DNA from: JAGDMS01 sp050015455 | GTDB lineage: Bacteria > Desulfobacterota > Binatia > HRBIN30 | Assembly (NCBI GenBank): GCA_050015455.1 | Contig: JBEKBJ010000016.1 | Span: 1-61,176 of the forward strand | Direction of reading: 5' to 3' | DNA: 61,176 nucleotides | Shown here: in pieces, positions 26,598 to 34,549 of the stretch | Layout: every line of letters starts with the position of its first letter | Position numbering within the stretch: position 1 is the first letter of the stretch | Program-made: the position numbers and the translations under genes | Notes under the pieces: model-generated | Seen by the model: only the letters and a program-made list of their open reading frames with translations | The model's database searches: none | What the model was told of the DNA's origin: nothing

Positions 26598-26791
26598 AGG
26601 TTAAGTACTTTGCGGACACGGACACGGCCCTTGTGGAGTTCACGGACAACGAAGTCGTCGAGACGAAGGAAATCAGCGAGAACATATACGTTGATCTCGA
26701 TCACCGAGGGAACCTTGTGAGCATGACAATCGAGCACGCGCGCACCAACGCTCGACTGCCGGAAGTCTCGTATCAGGAAGTAGTGGGGTGA
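26594..26791 (+). CDS. DUF2283 family protein
   Basis: 65 residues. MKVKYFADTDTALVEFTDNE, then ENIYVDLDHRGNLVSMTIEHA, is a clear DUF2283 domain. Translationally coupled (ATGA) to the preceding small gene. DUF2283 proteins are often found next to small toxin-like genes, where they are candidate antitoxins. Confidence 0.82.
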   Translation: MKVKYFADTDTALVEFTDNEVVETKEISENIYVDLDHRGNLVSMTIEHARTNARLPEVSYQEVVG

Positions 26792-27138
26792 ACGCAGAGG
26801 GGGTTGGGTTCAGCGCCAAGCCCTTTGCAGAAATTGTCGCCGCTGGTGAAGGCGCACGTCTGTGCCGCTCCGACTCGTTGCGGCTCACAGCGCGCTTGCC
26901 CGACACCCGCAGAGTACGATACAAGCCCCATAGGTTTTGGACACCAACTGTGATAGGCAGCGGTTCAGTTCAACGGGGCTCGCGTGCCGAAGCGACGGCG
27001 AAGGCAGGCCTTTCCGTCATCCGGCCGTGGAGCGCCCAATCCACTCCCGTGACGTCCACGCGGCCGGAAGACGGAAAAACCCTTTAGCGTTAGGTCGCCA
27101 AGATCCATGAGACGTTTTCGGAGCGAAAGGGAGGAAGC
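26792..27138. other. Intergenic region without recognisable gene
   Basis: About 350 bases. Short open frames exist but show no family features. The end contains GGGAGGAAG, the ribosome binding site of the DUF2059 gene. Confidence 0.5.
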
Positions 27139-27648
27139 ATGAACGTGCGGAGGATCGTCCCGTGGCTATTGATGGCAAGCGCCTTCGTTCCAGTGGTAGC
27201 ATCGGCCGGGCAAGCGGCACGTCTAAGACTTGCTGCGCGACTTCTCGACGCCATGCAGATGAGCAAAACTGTCGAAGACCAATTTGCGATGATGCGAGAC
27301 ATGCACAAAGGCATGATGACGCAGATGGTCACTCAAATGGGCATGCCGCCAGATGCCCTTTCCGGAGTCGAGGCGATGCAGGAAGAGGTAGCTCAAGTCG
27401 TTGCGCACGATTTGAGCTGGGAGGCCGCAAAGGCAAGCTACACGGAAATATACGCCTCCACGTTCAGCGAGAGCGAGCTGAAAGAGTTGATCGCGTTTTA
27501 TCACAGTCCTGCAGGTCGAGCTCTCGTTCTGAAGACACCGGACTTGACAGCAAAGACCATGGAAATTGGTCAGCGGCAGCTGGCGACGCTTCTTCCGAAA
27601 ATCCAGGAGATCGTCCGTAAATACCAACCAACTCCCGTGTCCCAGTAG
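27139..27648 (+). CDS. Secreted DUF2059 domain protein
   Basis: 169 residues from an ATG preceded by GGGAGGAAG. Signal peptide MNVRRIVPWLLMASAFVPVV ending ASA. The rest is helical, and the C-terminal half shows the DUF2059 pattern (YTEIYASTFSESELKELIAF, then YHSPAGRALVLKTPDLTAKT). Periplasmic protein of unknown function. Stands alone between toxin-antitoxin modules. Confidence 0.85.
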   Translation: MNVRRIVPWLLMASAFVPVVASAGQAARLRLAARLLDAMQMSKTVEDQFAMMRDMHKGMMTQMVTQMGMPPDALSGVEAMQEEVAQVVAHDLSWEAAKASYTEIYASTFSESELKELIAFYHSPAGRALVLKTPDLTAKTMEIGQRQLATLLPKIQEIVRKYQPTPVSQ

Positions 27649-27820
27649 GCGACTTGACCCGCGCCGCGGAGCGGACCGGCCCACAAGCGTGCGACTTCAT
27701 GCGAGCGGCAGTAGCCGCTGGCCGCTCACGCGCAGCACGCTGGCCCGACGGGCGTGGAGTCTGGTGAAGCGTGCGCCGCTGGGTCTTGCCTCTCGTTTCC
27801 TACTCTGGTAGGAATCCACC

Positions 27821-28048
27821 GTGGGTCAGGCTGCCGCGAAACTCTCTGTAAGCGTTCCGAGCGAGGTCGCGGCGGCTGTACGCCGCCGCGTCGGCGCACG
27901 TGGACTATCAGGATTCGTTGCGCGCGCGATCGCGCATGAACTCGAGCGCGAGCAGCTCGGGACCTTTCTCGCGGAGCTGGAACAGAAGCTCGGACCGGTC
28001 TCCAAAGCCGAGCTTTCCAGGGCTCGCCGAGCATGGCCGAAACGCTGA
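27821..28048 (+). CDS. Ribbon-helix-helix antitoxin, VapB-like
   Basis: 75 residues from a GTG at 27821. KLSVSVPSEVAAAVRRRVGA, then GLSGFVARAIAHELERE, is a CopG-type ribbon-helix-helix domain with a toxin-binding tail. Overlaps the start of the PIN toxin by 16 nt, so the two are coupled. Confidence 0.8.
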   Translation: MGQAAAKLSVSVPSEVAAAVRRRVGARGLSGFVARAIAHELEREQLGTFLAELEQKLGPVSKAELSRARRAWPKR

Positions 28049-28449
28049 TTCTAGACGCTGAAGCCGTGAACGCTCTTGCTCACGCGGCAGAGCGCAGGGC
28101 GCTGGCTGAGCGCGCCCGGGCCATTCTAACCGTCGCTCATGAGAAGCGGGCACTGGTGCGCGTGCCTACGCCCGTCCTCAGTGAGGTGTGCCGTGGCCCC
28201 CGCTACGACTCCGCGATCAACCATCTGCTCAACGCACGTGGAATCGGCGTCTCCGATCTCACGCGACCTATCGCACAGCGGGCTGGCCATCTCCTCGCCC
28301 GGGTCAAGCTCTCCTCGGAGCACGCAATCGACGCGTTCGTGGTTGCCACCGCGCTTCAGTTCGACGCGGCGGTCATTGCCACTGGCGACCCTGATGCTAT
28401 CCAGCGGCTCGCGTCACCGTTTCGACATGTCCGTGTCTTCGCCCTATGA
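28033..28449 (+). CDS. PIN-domain toxin, VapC-like
   Basis: 138 residues, full length. Acids D8 (LILDAEAV), E51 (LSEVCRG), D100 (HAIDAFVVATA) and D119 (ATGDPDAI) are all in place, so it is likely an active RNase. Second gene of the pair with the ribbon-helix-helix antitoxin upstream. Confidence 0.85.
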   Translation: MAETLILDAEAVNALAHAAERRALAERARAILTVAHEKRALVRVPTPVLSEVCRGPRYDSAINHLLNARGIGVSDLTRPIAQRAGHLLARVKLSSEHAIDAFVVATALQFDAAVIATGDPDAIQRLASPFRHVRVFAL

Positions 28450-28643
28450 GCTGCTCCACCCCAAGTGGCAGGCTAACAAACAGTGGCTTGGAGAGGCCGA
28501 GCACACCGCGGCGCAAGGCGAAGGAGGAGATCGTGATCGCCGGTCGCGTCCGTGACTGTTCGACCAGAGCTTGGGGACGGCTTCAACAAACGTCTTGGCG
28601 CACGCGTGGCGCGACGCCGACCGCCGCGCTAAACATAAGTCGA

Positions 28644-28861
28644 TGAAAACGGCAGACCGCTTTCGGGCAACCGAGCTGCTTCATGCCATCAGGGCTGAGC
28701 GTGCCCGCGTCAGCATCCGCGCAGGGGAACTGATCGTGACTCCACTTCTAGGCGACGAGGTCACCAGATATGCGAAGAGCCTGTGCCGGGAACTCTCCGA
28801 GCTGTATCGCGAGCACCCGAAGGAGGTGGGTGAGATGATCGCGGCGCGACAAGCTGCCTAG
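28644..28861 (+). CDS. Small hypothetical protein
   Basis: 72 residues from an ATG at 28644. Contains MKTADRFRATELLHAIRAER, then ELIVTPLLGDEVTRYAKSLC, with a charged helical end. No family recognised and no clear ribosome binding site. Position after a PIN toxin and length suggest another accessory gene, but it may be spurious. Confidence 0.35.
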
Positions 28862-28917
28862 CTCTCACCTGTAGAGGCGACAGAGGGCTCGAAGGTGCTG
28901 ACGGCGAGCTTAGATGC

Positions 28918-29319
28918 TTATCGCTTCCGCTGGTCGCGAGCGGCGCGATCCAAGAAGAGGTAGCCTGGAAGGCTGGCCAGCCGCAGCGCGGGCCGCAAGA
29001 GCGCCGGGAAGTCCTTGAGGGCTGCAGACGACTTCATAATCCGTGGGTGGTCCATCTCGATCCGCTGGCCGGAGGTTTCCAGTATGCAGCGGCGGGCGTG
29101 CAAGACGTTGAGGCACCAATCGGTGTCGGTCCCATAGGGCAGCGGGGTGACGTAACCGTGCCCCGTCGGAAAGGTGACGACGGGTGTCCGATACCGGCGC
29201 CCACTGCGGCGGCCGACATGGTGCACCAGCGCGAACGGTGGAACCTGTCCCGCGAAGAGGCCCACCAGCCGGTTGGTAATCACCCGGTTCACACGCCGCA
29301 TGATGCGCGGAGCTTGCAT
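28918..29319 (-). CDS. Deazaflavin-dependent nitroreductase family protein (Ddn-like)
   Basis: 133 residues. LVHHVGRRSGRRYRTPVVTF, then GYVTPLPYGTDTDWCLNVLH, are the hallmarks of the Ddn/FPOR split-barrel family, several of which use F420H2. The C-terminal FPALLRPALRLASLPGYLFL is a common extension in this group. Whether this organism makes F420 cannot be seen here. Minus strand, about 60 bases downstream of the amidase. Confidence 0.82.
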   Translation of the reverse strand: MQAPRIMRRVNRVITNRLVGLFAGQVPPFALVHHVGRRSGRRYRTPVVTFPTGHGYVTPLPYGTDTDWCLNVLHARRCILETSGQRIEMDHPRIMKSSAALKDFPALLRPALRLASLPGYLFLDRAARDQRKR

Positions 29320-29379
29320 GGTGGCAAGGGTAGCGGCTAAGGAACGATGCTGTCAAGGGAAAGCGACGTCCCGGTCCTC

Positions 29380-30807
29380 TCAATCCCAGATCGACGGGTG
29401 ACGGTCGCGCCAGGGGCGCGCCTCCTCCAACTGACCTGCCAAGCGGAGGAGCGTCGCCTCGTCGCCGAAACGGCCGCCGAACATGAGCCCCACCGGCAGG
29501 CCATCGCGGGTCCAGTACAGCGGCAACGAGATCGCCGGCTGCCCGGTGGCGTTCTGCAGCGGCGTGAACGGCACGTACTCCATCACCGGCGCCATGACTT
29601 TCATCACGTCGGGCTCGTTAACGTCGATGGCGCCGATCCTGATGGGCGGCGTGCCCAGCGTCGTCGTGAGCCAGCAATTGTAGGTTTCATAGAACCGCGC
29701 CGTCTGGCGCGAGATCATCTGCAGCATTGCGACCGAGAGGAGGTATTGCGTCGCCGTAACTTGCTTGCCTTGCTGGTACAGACTCCAGGTAAGCCCTTCG
29801 AAATCTTTTTCGGTCGGCGTGCGCCCATGCAGCATGGCGAAGGTATCGATGGCCCAGGTGTGGCCGGCCATGAATACCGCCATAAAGGCGGTGGTCAGCA
29901 TGCCGATATCGACACTCGGAGTTGCCTCCTCGACAATGTGGCCGAGGTCTTCGAGGAGCTTCGCCGTGGCCTCCACCGCTGCGACACACTCCGGGTGCAG
30001 CGGCGCGCCGCTCAGGTTGCGGGTGGTGAAAGCGATGCGCAGGCGGTCCGGTGGTGTCCGCACCTCATCGAGAAACGGATGCGCGACCGGCGGGGCGCAG
30101 TACGGATCACCCGGCTCCGGGCCGTGCGTGCAATCGAGAGCGGCCGCCGTATCGCGTACCGTGCGGCTGACCACCCCTTCCACAGCGAGGCCGCTGGCGA
30201 AATCACCGATGATGGGACCCATGGGGTTGCGCGCGCGCGTCGGTTTCAATCCCACAAGGCCACAGCACGATGCCGGAATGCGGATTGAGCCGCCACCGTC
30301 GTTGGCGTGCGCCAGCGGCACGATGCCCGCAGCCACCGCCGCCGCCGAGCCGCCGCTCGAACCACCGGTGGAATGCGCTAGATTCCAAGGGTTGCGGGAG
30401 GGACCATACAGCACCGGTTCGGTCGTCGGCAGGATGCCGCACTCCGGCGCGTTGGTCTTACCCAGCACCATCAGGCCGGCGGCTTTGAAGCGCGCCACCA
30501 GCGTGTCGTCCTGAGCCGCCGGCACGCCGGTCATGAACCGGCACGCGTTGGTCGTGGGCACGCCTTCGTAGTTGCCGAGAAGGTCCTTCAGCAGGAACGG
30601 CACGCCCTGAAACGGCCCGGCATGGCTGTTGGCAGCCGTCTGCCGGGCTCGGTCGTAGATTTTGTATACGACCGCATTCAGTTTCGGGTTGTGCTTCTCG
30701 ATGCGGGCGATCGCCTCTTCAACAAGTTCGGCTGGCGTCACCGCTCCTTTGGCGACCAGCGCCGCCAGCCCGAGTCCGTCATGCGCCGCATATTCCGCGA
30801 ATGGCAT
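29380..30807 (-). CDS. Amidase signature family enzyme
   Basis: 475 residues. Catalytic Lys74 (FLLKDLLG), cis-Ser in STGGSSGGSAAAVAAG (about 150-151) and nucleophile Ser174 (DGGGSIRIPA) form the Ser-cisSer-Lys triad of amidases. LPTTEPVLYGPSRNPWNLAH is the family segment before the Gly/Ser motif. Hydrolyses a carboxamide; substrate unknown. It lacks GatB/GatC neighbours, so a free-standing catabolic or detoxifying amidase is more likely than GatA. Confidence 0.92.
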   Translation of the reverse strand: MPFAEYAAHDGLGLAALVAKGAVTPAELVEEAIARIEKHNPKLNAVVYKIYDRARQTAANSHAGPFQGVPFLLKDLLGNYEGVPTTNACRFMTGVPAAQDDTLVARFKAAGLMVLGKTNAPECGILPTTEPVLYGPSRNPWNLAHSTGGSSGGSAAAVAAGIVPLAHANDGGGSIRIPASCCGLVGLKPTRARNPMGPIIGDFASGLAVEGVVSRTVRDTAAALDCTHGPEPGDPYCAPPVAHPFLDEVRTPPDRLRIAFTTRNLSGAPLHPECVAAVEATAKLLEDLGHIVEEATPSVDIGMLTTAFMAVFMAGHTWAIDTFAMLHGRTPTEKDFEGLTWSLYQQGKQVTATQYLLSVAMLQMISRQTARFYETYNCWLTTTLGTPPIRIGAIDVNEPDVMKVMAPVMEYVPFTPLQNATGQPAISLPLYWTRDGLPVGLMFGGRFGDEATLLRLAGQLEEARPWRDRHPSIWD

Positions 30808-31165
30808 GTAATCTCCTCCGGGCGCAGCCTACGTCAGTGCCCGGTGATTGTCGAAGGCGCACGGCCAAAAAATTGACCGTGAACAGCCCTCTGGAGCATG
30901 CCGCGTTGCTCCTGCACCATGCCGGCACTGCGGGCGGCGCGGTCGCCCCCGCCGCCGAGTTCGACGGACGCATGTACTTCGGTGCCGTGTTCGACGACCG
31001 CATCGGCGTATGGCGCCGGTGATGCGCATGCGTGGGGGTAGGCCCAACGCCGCGGCCCTTGGCGCGCTACAGCCACCGCAGCCACAGTCCTAACTGCCGC
31101 GCCCTACGCCTGACCGCCGCCTCAGGGAAGCCGCCGCGGATCAGACGCCACGAGCCGGTCTTGTC
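30808..31165. other. Intergenic region between amidase and panD
   Basis: About 360 bases. A short plus-strand frame from 30878 (NSPLEHAALLLHHAGTAGGA) looks protein-like but matches no family I know and has no clear ribosome binding site. Nothing else supported. Confidence 0.4.
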
Positions 31166-31606
31166 TTACGGAAGAGCGCGAGGCGAAGGCTTGGCCGACC
31201 CGCCATCGGTTTGGACCCAGGCGTTCGCTACTTCGGCTTGCCCGGCGTGCTCGGTGCGCGATTCCTTCGGCTTGTTGTGCGCGTCGACGAAGACCAGGCG
31301 CGGTGTCCAATCGCGCGCTTCCTCCTCGGTCATGACGCCGAAGCTGGCAATGATGACCATATCGCCGGTGCGCGCTTTGTGCGCCGCGGCGCCGTTGATG
31401 CACACCACACCCGAGCCGCGCTCTCCGGCCATGGCGTAGGTACGAAAGCGCTCGCCATTAGTGATGTTCCAGACATCCACCTCCTGATAAGGTAAGATGT
31501 CTGCTCGTTCCAGCAGTTCGGTGTCAATGGTGACGCTGCCTTCGTAGTGCAGGTCGGCACCGGTCACGGTGGCACGGTGGATCTTGCTTAGCACCATGGT
31601 ACGCAT
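31166..31606 (-). CDS. panD: Aspartate 1-decarboxylase (pyruvoyl enzyme)
   Basis: 146 residues from the ATG at 31606, with GGAGG 6 nt upstream. MRTMVLSKIHRATVTGADLH, YEGSVTID with the self-cleavage site Gly23-Ser24, and INGAAAHKARTGDMVIIASF are all canonical. Makes beta-alanine for pantothenate. About 20 residues longer than usual at the C terminus (tail rich in Ser, Pro and Ala). Downstream of panC and panB on the same strand, giving the complete beta-alanine and pantoate branch except ketopantoate reductase. Confidence 0.95.
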   Translation of the reverse strand: MRTMVLSKIHRATVTGADLHYEGSVTIDTELLERADILPYQEVDVWNITNGERFRTYAMAGERGSGVVCINGAAAHKARTGDMVIIASFGVMTEEEARDWTPRLVFVDAHNKPKESRTEHAGQAEVANAWVQTDGGSAKPSPRALP

Positions 31607-31630
31607 AGGGAACCTCCACAGGGTGTACAA

Positions 31631-31658
31631 TTGACAGTTCATGGTCAATAGTCAATAG
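31631..31658. repeat. Heptanucleotide array, TCAATAG words
   Basis: TTGACAG, TTCATGG, TCAATAG, TCAATAG back to back between panD and panC. Member of the 7-nt-period class. Confidence 0.72.
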
Positions 31659-31676
31659 TGAAATCTAGCTCGTTTC

Positions 31677-32585
31677 CTAGCTTGCACCGCGAGCGGACGC
31701 CTCGCGTGCCGCTTCTAGCCGTTGACTCTCAACTGTCGAGTCTCCACTCAGAATGCAGTTGTCGATGAGTCTCGTTTTGCCGATGTATACGGCCAGCGCC
31801 AAGAGCGTCGGGGCGCACACGGTCGAGACTTCTTCCAGGGTTTTCGGGTCTGCCAAGGTGGCGTATTCCAGGCGGGCCAGCGGCTCGTCTGTGATCACCC
31901 GCCGGGCGGCGGCGAGGATGCGCAAGCCATCGGTTTCGCCGCGCTGCAGCAGGGCGGCGGCTGCGGCCAGCCCCTCCACGAGACACCGCGCGGCTTGCCG
32001 CTCCGCCGTCGACAGATAGGCGTTGCGCGAGCTCATGGCCAAGCCGTCCGGCTCACGCACGATGGGCGCGCCGACGATCTCGATGTCCATGTTGAGGTCC
32101 GAAACCATTCGCCGGACCGCGACCAGTTGCTGAAAATCCTTCATGCCGAAGACCGCGACGTGCGGCTTGACGATGTGAAATAACTTCAGCACGACCGTCG
32201 TGACGCCACCGAAGTGCGTCGGGCGCGCCGCGCCACACAAGCCGCGTGTCACCTGCTCGACCTTTACGGTGGTTTGAAAGCCGTCTGGGTACATCACTCG
32301 GGCGTCCGGCAGGAACAGCACAGTGGTCCCGGCTTCGCTAAGCAGTCGCGCGTCGCGCTTGACATCGCGCGGGTAGCAATCGAGGTCTTCGTTGCTCCCG
32401 AACTGCAGCGCGTTGACGAAGATCGACGCCACGGTTACGTCGCAGTGTCGCTGCGCTTGGCCCACGAGGCTGAGGTGCCCGGCATGCAGGTACCCCATCG
32501 TGGGGACGAAGCCGATGCGTTGGCCCTGAGCGCGCGTCGCGTCGGCCCATCGCTGCATCTGGCGGATGTCGGTGATGAGTTCCAT
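31677..32585 (-). CDS. panC: Pantothenate synthetase
   Basis: 302 residues. VPTMGYLHAGHLSLV holds the HxGH nucleotidyltransferase motif; FGMKDFQQLVAVRRMV and SSRNAYLS follow. Joins pantoate and beta-alanine using ATP. The usual end is near LIDN; about 25 further residues (CILSGDSTVESQRLEAAREA and on) include codons made of a heptanucleotide array at 31721-31748. The C terminus therefore appears to have been rewritten by repeat DNA. Confidence 0.95.
   Translation of the reverse strand: MELITDIRQMQRWADATRAQGQRIGFVPTMGYLHAGHLSLVGQAQRHCDVTVASIFVNALQFGSNEDLDCYPRDVKRDARLLSEAGTTVLFLPDARVMYPDGFQTTVKVEQVTRGLCGAARPTHFGGVTTVVLKLFHIVKPHVAVFGMKDFQQLVAVRRMVSDLNMDIEIVGAPIVREPDGLAMSSRNAYLSTAERQAARCLVEGLAAAAALLQRGETDGLRILAAARRVITDEPLARLEYATLADPKTLEEVSTVCAPTLLALAVYIGKTRLIDNCILSGDSTVESQRLEAAREASARGAS
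31721..31748. repeat. Heptanucleotide array inside the 3' end of panC
   Basis: GTTGACT, CTCAACT, GTCGAGT, CTCCACT in succession. Read on the minus strand it encodes part of the panC C-terminal extension. Confidence 0.55.
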
Positions 32586-32623
32586 GAAAAGAGGATGTCA
32601 AACCGGAAACGTCAAATGAGCAT

Positions 32624-32663
32624 TTCTCCAGTTTGCCATTCCCAGTTCGACATTTCCCGTTTG
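32624..32663. repeat. Heptanucleotide array between panC and panB
   Basis: A 7-nt rhythm of CCATT/CAGTT/ACATT/CCGTT words (for example TGCCATT, CCCAGTT, CGACATT, TCCCGTT), reaching to the panB stop at 32664. Confidence 0.68.
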
Positions 32664-33527
32664 TCACCTGTATCCGTCGGCGGCGATCTTCTCCTCGCGT
32701 TGCACCGGCACGAGCGAGTGAAACGAGTGTTCGTCCGACGGAAACTCGCGGGTACTCACGTCGCGGGCGTACGCACGGATCGCGTCGCCCGCAACCTGCC
32801 ACAGGTTGGCATAGCGCTTGGCGAACTTCGGGGCGAACCGGTCGCAGAGGCCGAGCACGTCGTGGAGTACGAGGATCTGGCCGTCGCAATGCGGGCCGGC
32901 CCCGATGCCGATGGTCGGGATGGTCAGGCGATGCGTGATCTCCGCCGCCAGATCGAGCGGAATGCCTTCGAGCACAATCGCGAAGGCGCCTGCGTCTTCG
33001 ACCGCCAGCGCGTCCTCGATCAGCCGGTCGCGTTGGCCCGGGCGCTCGCCACGGCGCTGCCCCTGCACCTTGTGGCCGCCCATGCGATGTACCGACTGCG
33101 GCGTCAAGCCAATGTGGCCCATCACCGGAATGTCGACGTTGGCGATGGCGGCAATGGTGGCGGCTACCGGCAGCCCACCTTCGAGCTTGACGGCCTCGGC
33201 GCCGCCTTCCTTGATCAGCCGGCCCGCGTTGGCGACGGCTTCCGGAATCGACACCTGATACGACAGGAACGGGAGGTCGCCGACCAGCAATGCGCGCCGG
33301 CGCGCCCGAGCCACCATGCGGCAGTGGTAGACCATCTCGCCCATGGTGACCGGCAAGGTGTTGTCCTGCCCTTGGACCACCATACCGAGAGAATCGCCGA
33401 CCAGGATCACGTCCACGCCGGCTTCATCCGCGATGCGGCCGAAGGGGAAGTCGTACGCGGTCAGCGCCACGATCGGGTCGCCGCCCTTCCGCTTCAGTAT
33501 CTCCGGCACCGTGACTTTGCGCTCCAT
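32664..33527 (-). CDS. panB: 3-methyl-2-oxobutanoate hydroxymethyltransferase
   Basis: 287 residues. VALTAYDFPFGRIADEAGVD, LVGDSLGMVVQG (metal-binding Asp), AVKLEGG, PVMGHIGLTPQ and TIGIGAGPHCDGQILVLHD are canonical. First committed step to pantoate. Its AGGAGGG ribosome binding site (complement of 33537-33543) lies in the 3' arm of a strong hairpin, so translation or read-in is probably controlled. First gene of panB-panC-panD on the minus strand. Confidence 0.96.
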   Translation of the reverse strand: MERKVTVPEILKRKGGDPIVALTAYDFPFGRIADEAGVDVILVGDSLGMVVQGQDNTLPVTMGEMVYHCRMVARARRRALLVGDLPFLSYQVSIPEAVANAGRLIKEGGAEAVKLEGGLPVAATIAAIANVDIPVMGHIGLTPQSVHRMGGHKVQGQRRGERPGQRDRLIEDALAVEDAGAFAIVLEGIPLDLAAEITHRLTIPTIGIGAGPHCDGQILVLHDVLGLCDRFAPKFAKRYANLWQVAGDAIRAYARDVSTREFPSDEHSFHSLVPVQREEKIAADGYR

Positions 33528-33533
33528 AACAAA

Positions 33534-33565
33534 AAGCCCTCCTGGGACCGAATCCCGGAGGGCTT
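33534..33565 (-). promoter_or_regulatory. Hairpin that hides the panB Shine-Dalgarno; also terminator-like
   Basis: On the minus strand AAGCCCTCC (33565-33557), GGGA, a 5-nt loop, TCCC, an unpaired A, then GGAGGGCTT (33542-33534), followed by TTTG and the panB ATG at 33527. The 3' arm contains AGGAGGG, which is 9 nt from the start codon and is the only ribosome binding site. A GC-rich stem followed by a U run is also the form of an intrinsic terminator for transcripts from the kinase gene upstream. It could act as an attenuator, a translational switch, or both. Confidence 0.75.
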
Positions 33566-33723
33566 AGACCTGACCGGTCTAATCGACGCTTCGCGACTGG
33601 AATTCGCCCTGCGCACCAGAGTCGGCGCATGTCGCCGCTCCGCCAGGTCGAACCACTCAATCGCAAACCCCTGTGTGAGGGGCGCTCCGTCTCGGTCCAC
33701 TCTCCCCGACGTATGGTCAGGGC

Positions 33724-34368
33724 CTATCTGGATCCAAGCGGTATGTAGTGTTGCACTCCTTGCCCCATGTTCCTGATCTCGCGGATCAGGTCGGCCAAGT
33801 CCTCCGGACGGGCGACGAAGTCCACGTCTGAGCTGTTGACCACCAACAGGGGCGTCTCGTCATAGTAAAAAAAGAAGTCTCTATAAGCCTCCGCTATACG
33901 CTGTACGTACTCCCATGCAATGCGCCGCTCGTAATCACGGTCGCGCTTGCGTAGCCGGTCTATTAGCACATCAGCACGGGCTTGTAAATACACCACGAGA
34001 TCGGGTTTCGGCAAGCGGGCATCGAGCAAGCCAAATAGCTGGCGATAGAGCGCCAGCTCGTCAGGCTCCAGGTTGGCCTGCGCGAAGATTTGGTCTTTGG
34101 CGAACAGGTAGTCGGCCACAGTCTGCTGGGCGAAGAGGTCCTGCTGCCTGAGGGCGCGCTGCTGACGGTACCGGCTGAGGAGGAAGAAGAGCTGCGTTTG
34201 GAAGGCGTAAGCACGCGGGTCGTCGTAGAACTTCTTGAGAAACGGATTGTCCTCGACCTGCTCCAAGATCGCCCGCGCGTTGAATTCCCCGGCCAACAGG
34301 CGGGCTAAGGTGGTCTTCCCAACCCCCAGCGGCCCTTCCACGACGATGTAGCGGGCGCCCTTCACCAC
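33724..34368 (-). CDS. Deoxynucleoside kinase family protein
   Basis: 214 residues. P-loop VVEGPLGVGKTTLARLLA, then EQVEDNPFLKKFYDDPRAYA, QTVADYLFAKDQIFA, LPKPDLVVYLQA and RDRDYERRI (lid arginines) match the dGK/dAK/dCK family. Phosphorylates deoxynucleosides for dNTP salvage. Often found next to pan genes in Deltaproteobacteria-like genomes. The terminator-like hairpin lies between it and panB. Confidence 0.9.
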   Translation of the reverse strand: MVKGARYIVVEGPLGVGKTTLARLLAGEFNARAILEQVEDNPFLKKFYDDPRAYAFQTQLFFLLSRYRQQRALRQQDLFAQQTVADYLFAKDQIFAQANLEPDELALYRQLFGLLDARLPKPDLVVYLQARADVLIDRLRKRDRDYERRIAWEYVQRIAEAYRDFFFYYDETPLLVVNSSDVDFVARPEDLADLIREIRNMGQGVQHYIPLGSR

Positions 34369-34410
34369 ACACCCCGTTGGCAGTGGGTGCTACGTAGCAT
34401 AAAGATGCAG

Positions 34411-34438
34411 CGGTCAGCAATCGGCTGTCAGCGTCCAG
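34411..34438. repeat. Heptanucleotide array, CGGTCAG/CTGTCAG words
   Basis: CGGTCAG, CAATCGG, CTGTCAG, CGTCCAG consecutively, in the divergent gap between the kinase and lysS. Confidence 0.7.
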
Positions 34439-34549
34439 GAAGAGAGGATCCCAGGTTTGAATACCTACGCCCTTACCGCCCTGCGCGCACCTTTCCTTGA
34501 CTCGCTGGGGTGTCTCGGTTAAGCGACTCACGTTTGGTGGTGCACGTGC

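Noticed and set aside
29380..30807. GatA subunit of the amidotransferase
   Set aside because: No gatB or gatC nearby and segment wording fits stand-alone amidases better; general amidase call kept.
30878..31022. Short plus-strand frame (NSPLEHAALLLHHAGTAGGA...) between amidase and panD
   Set aside because: Protein-like composition but no known family, no good ribosome binding site, only about 48 residues; left as unassigned intergenic DNA.
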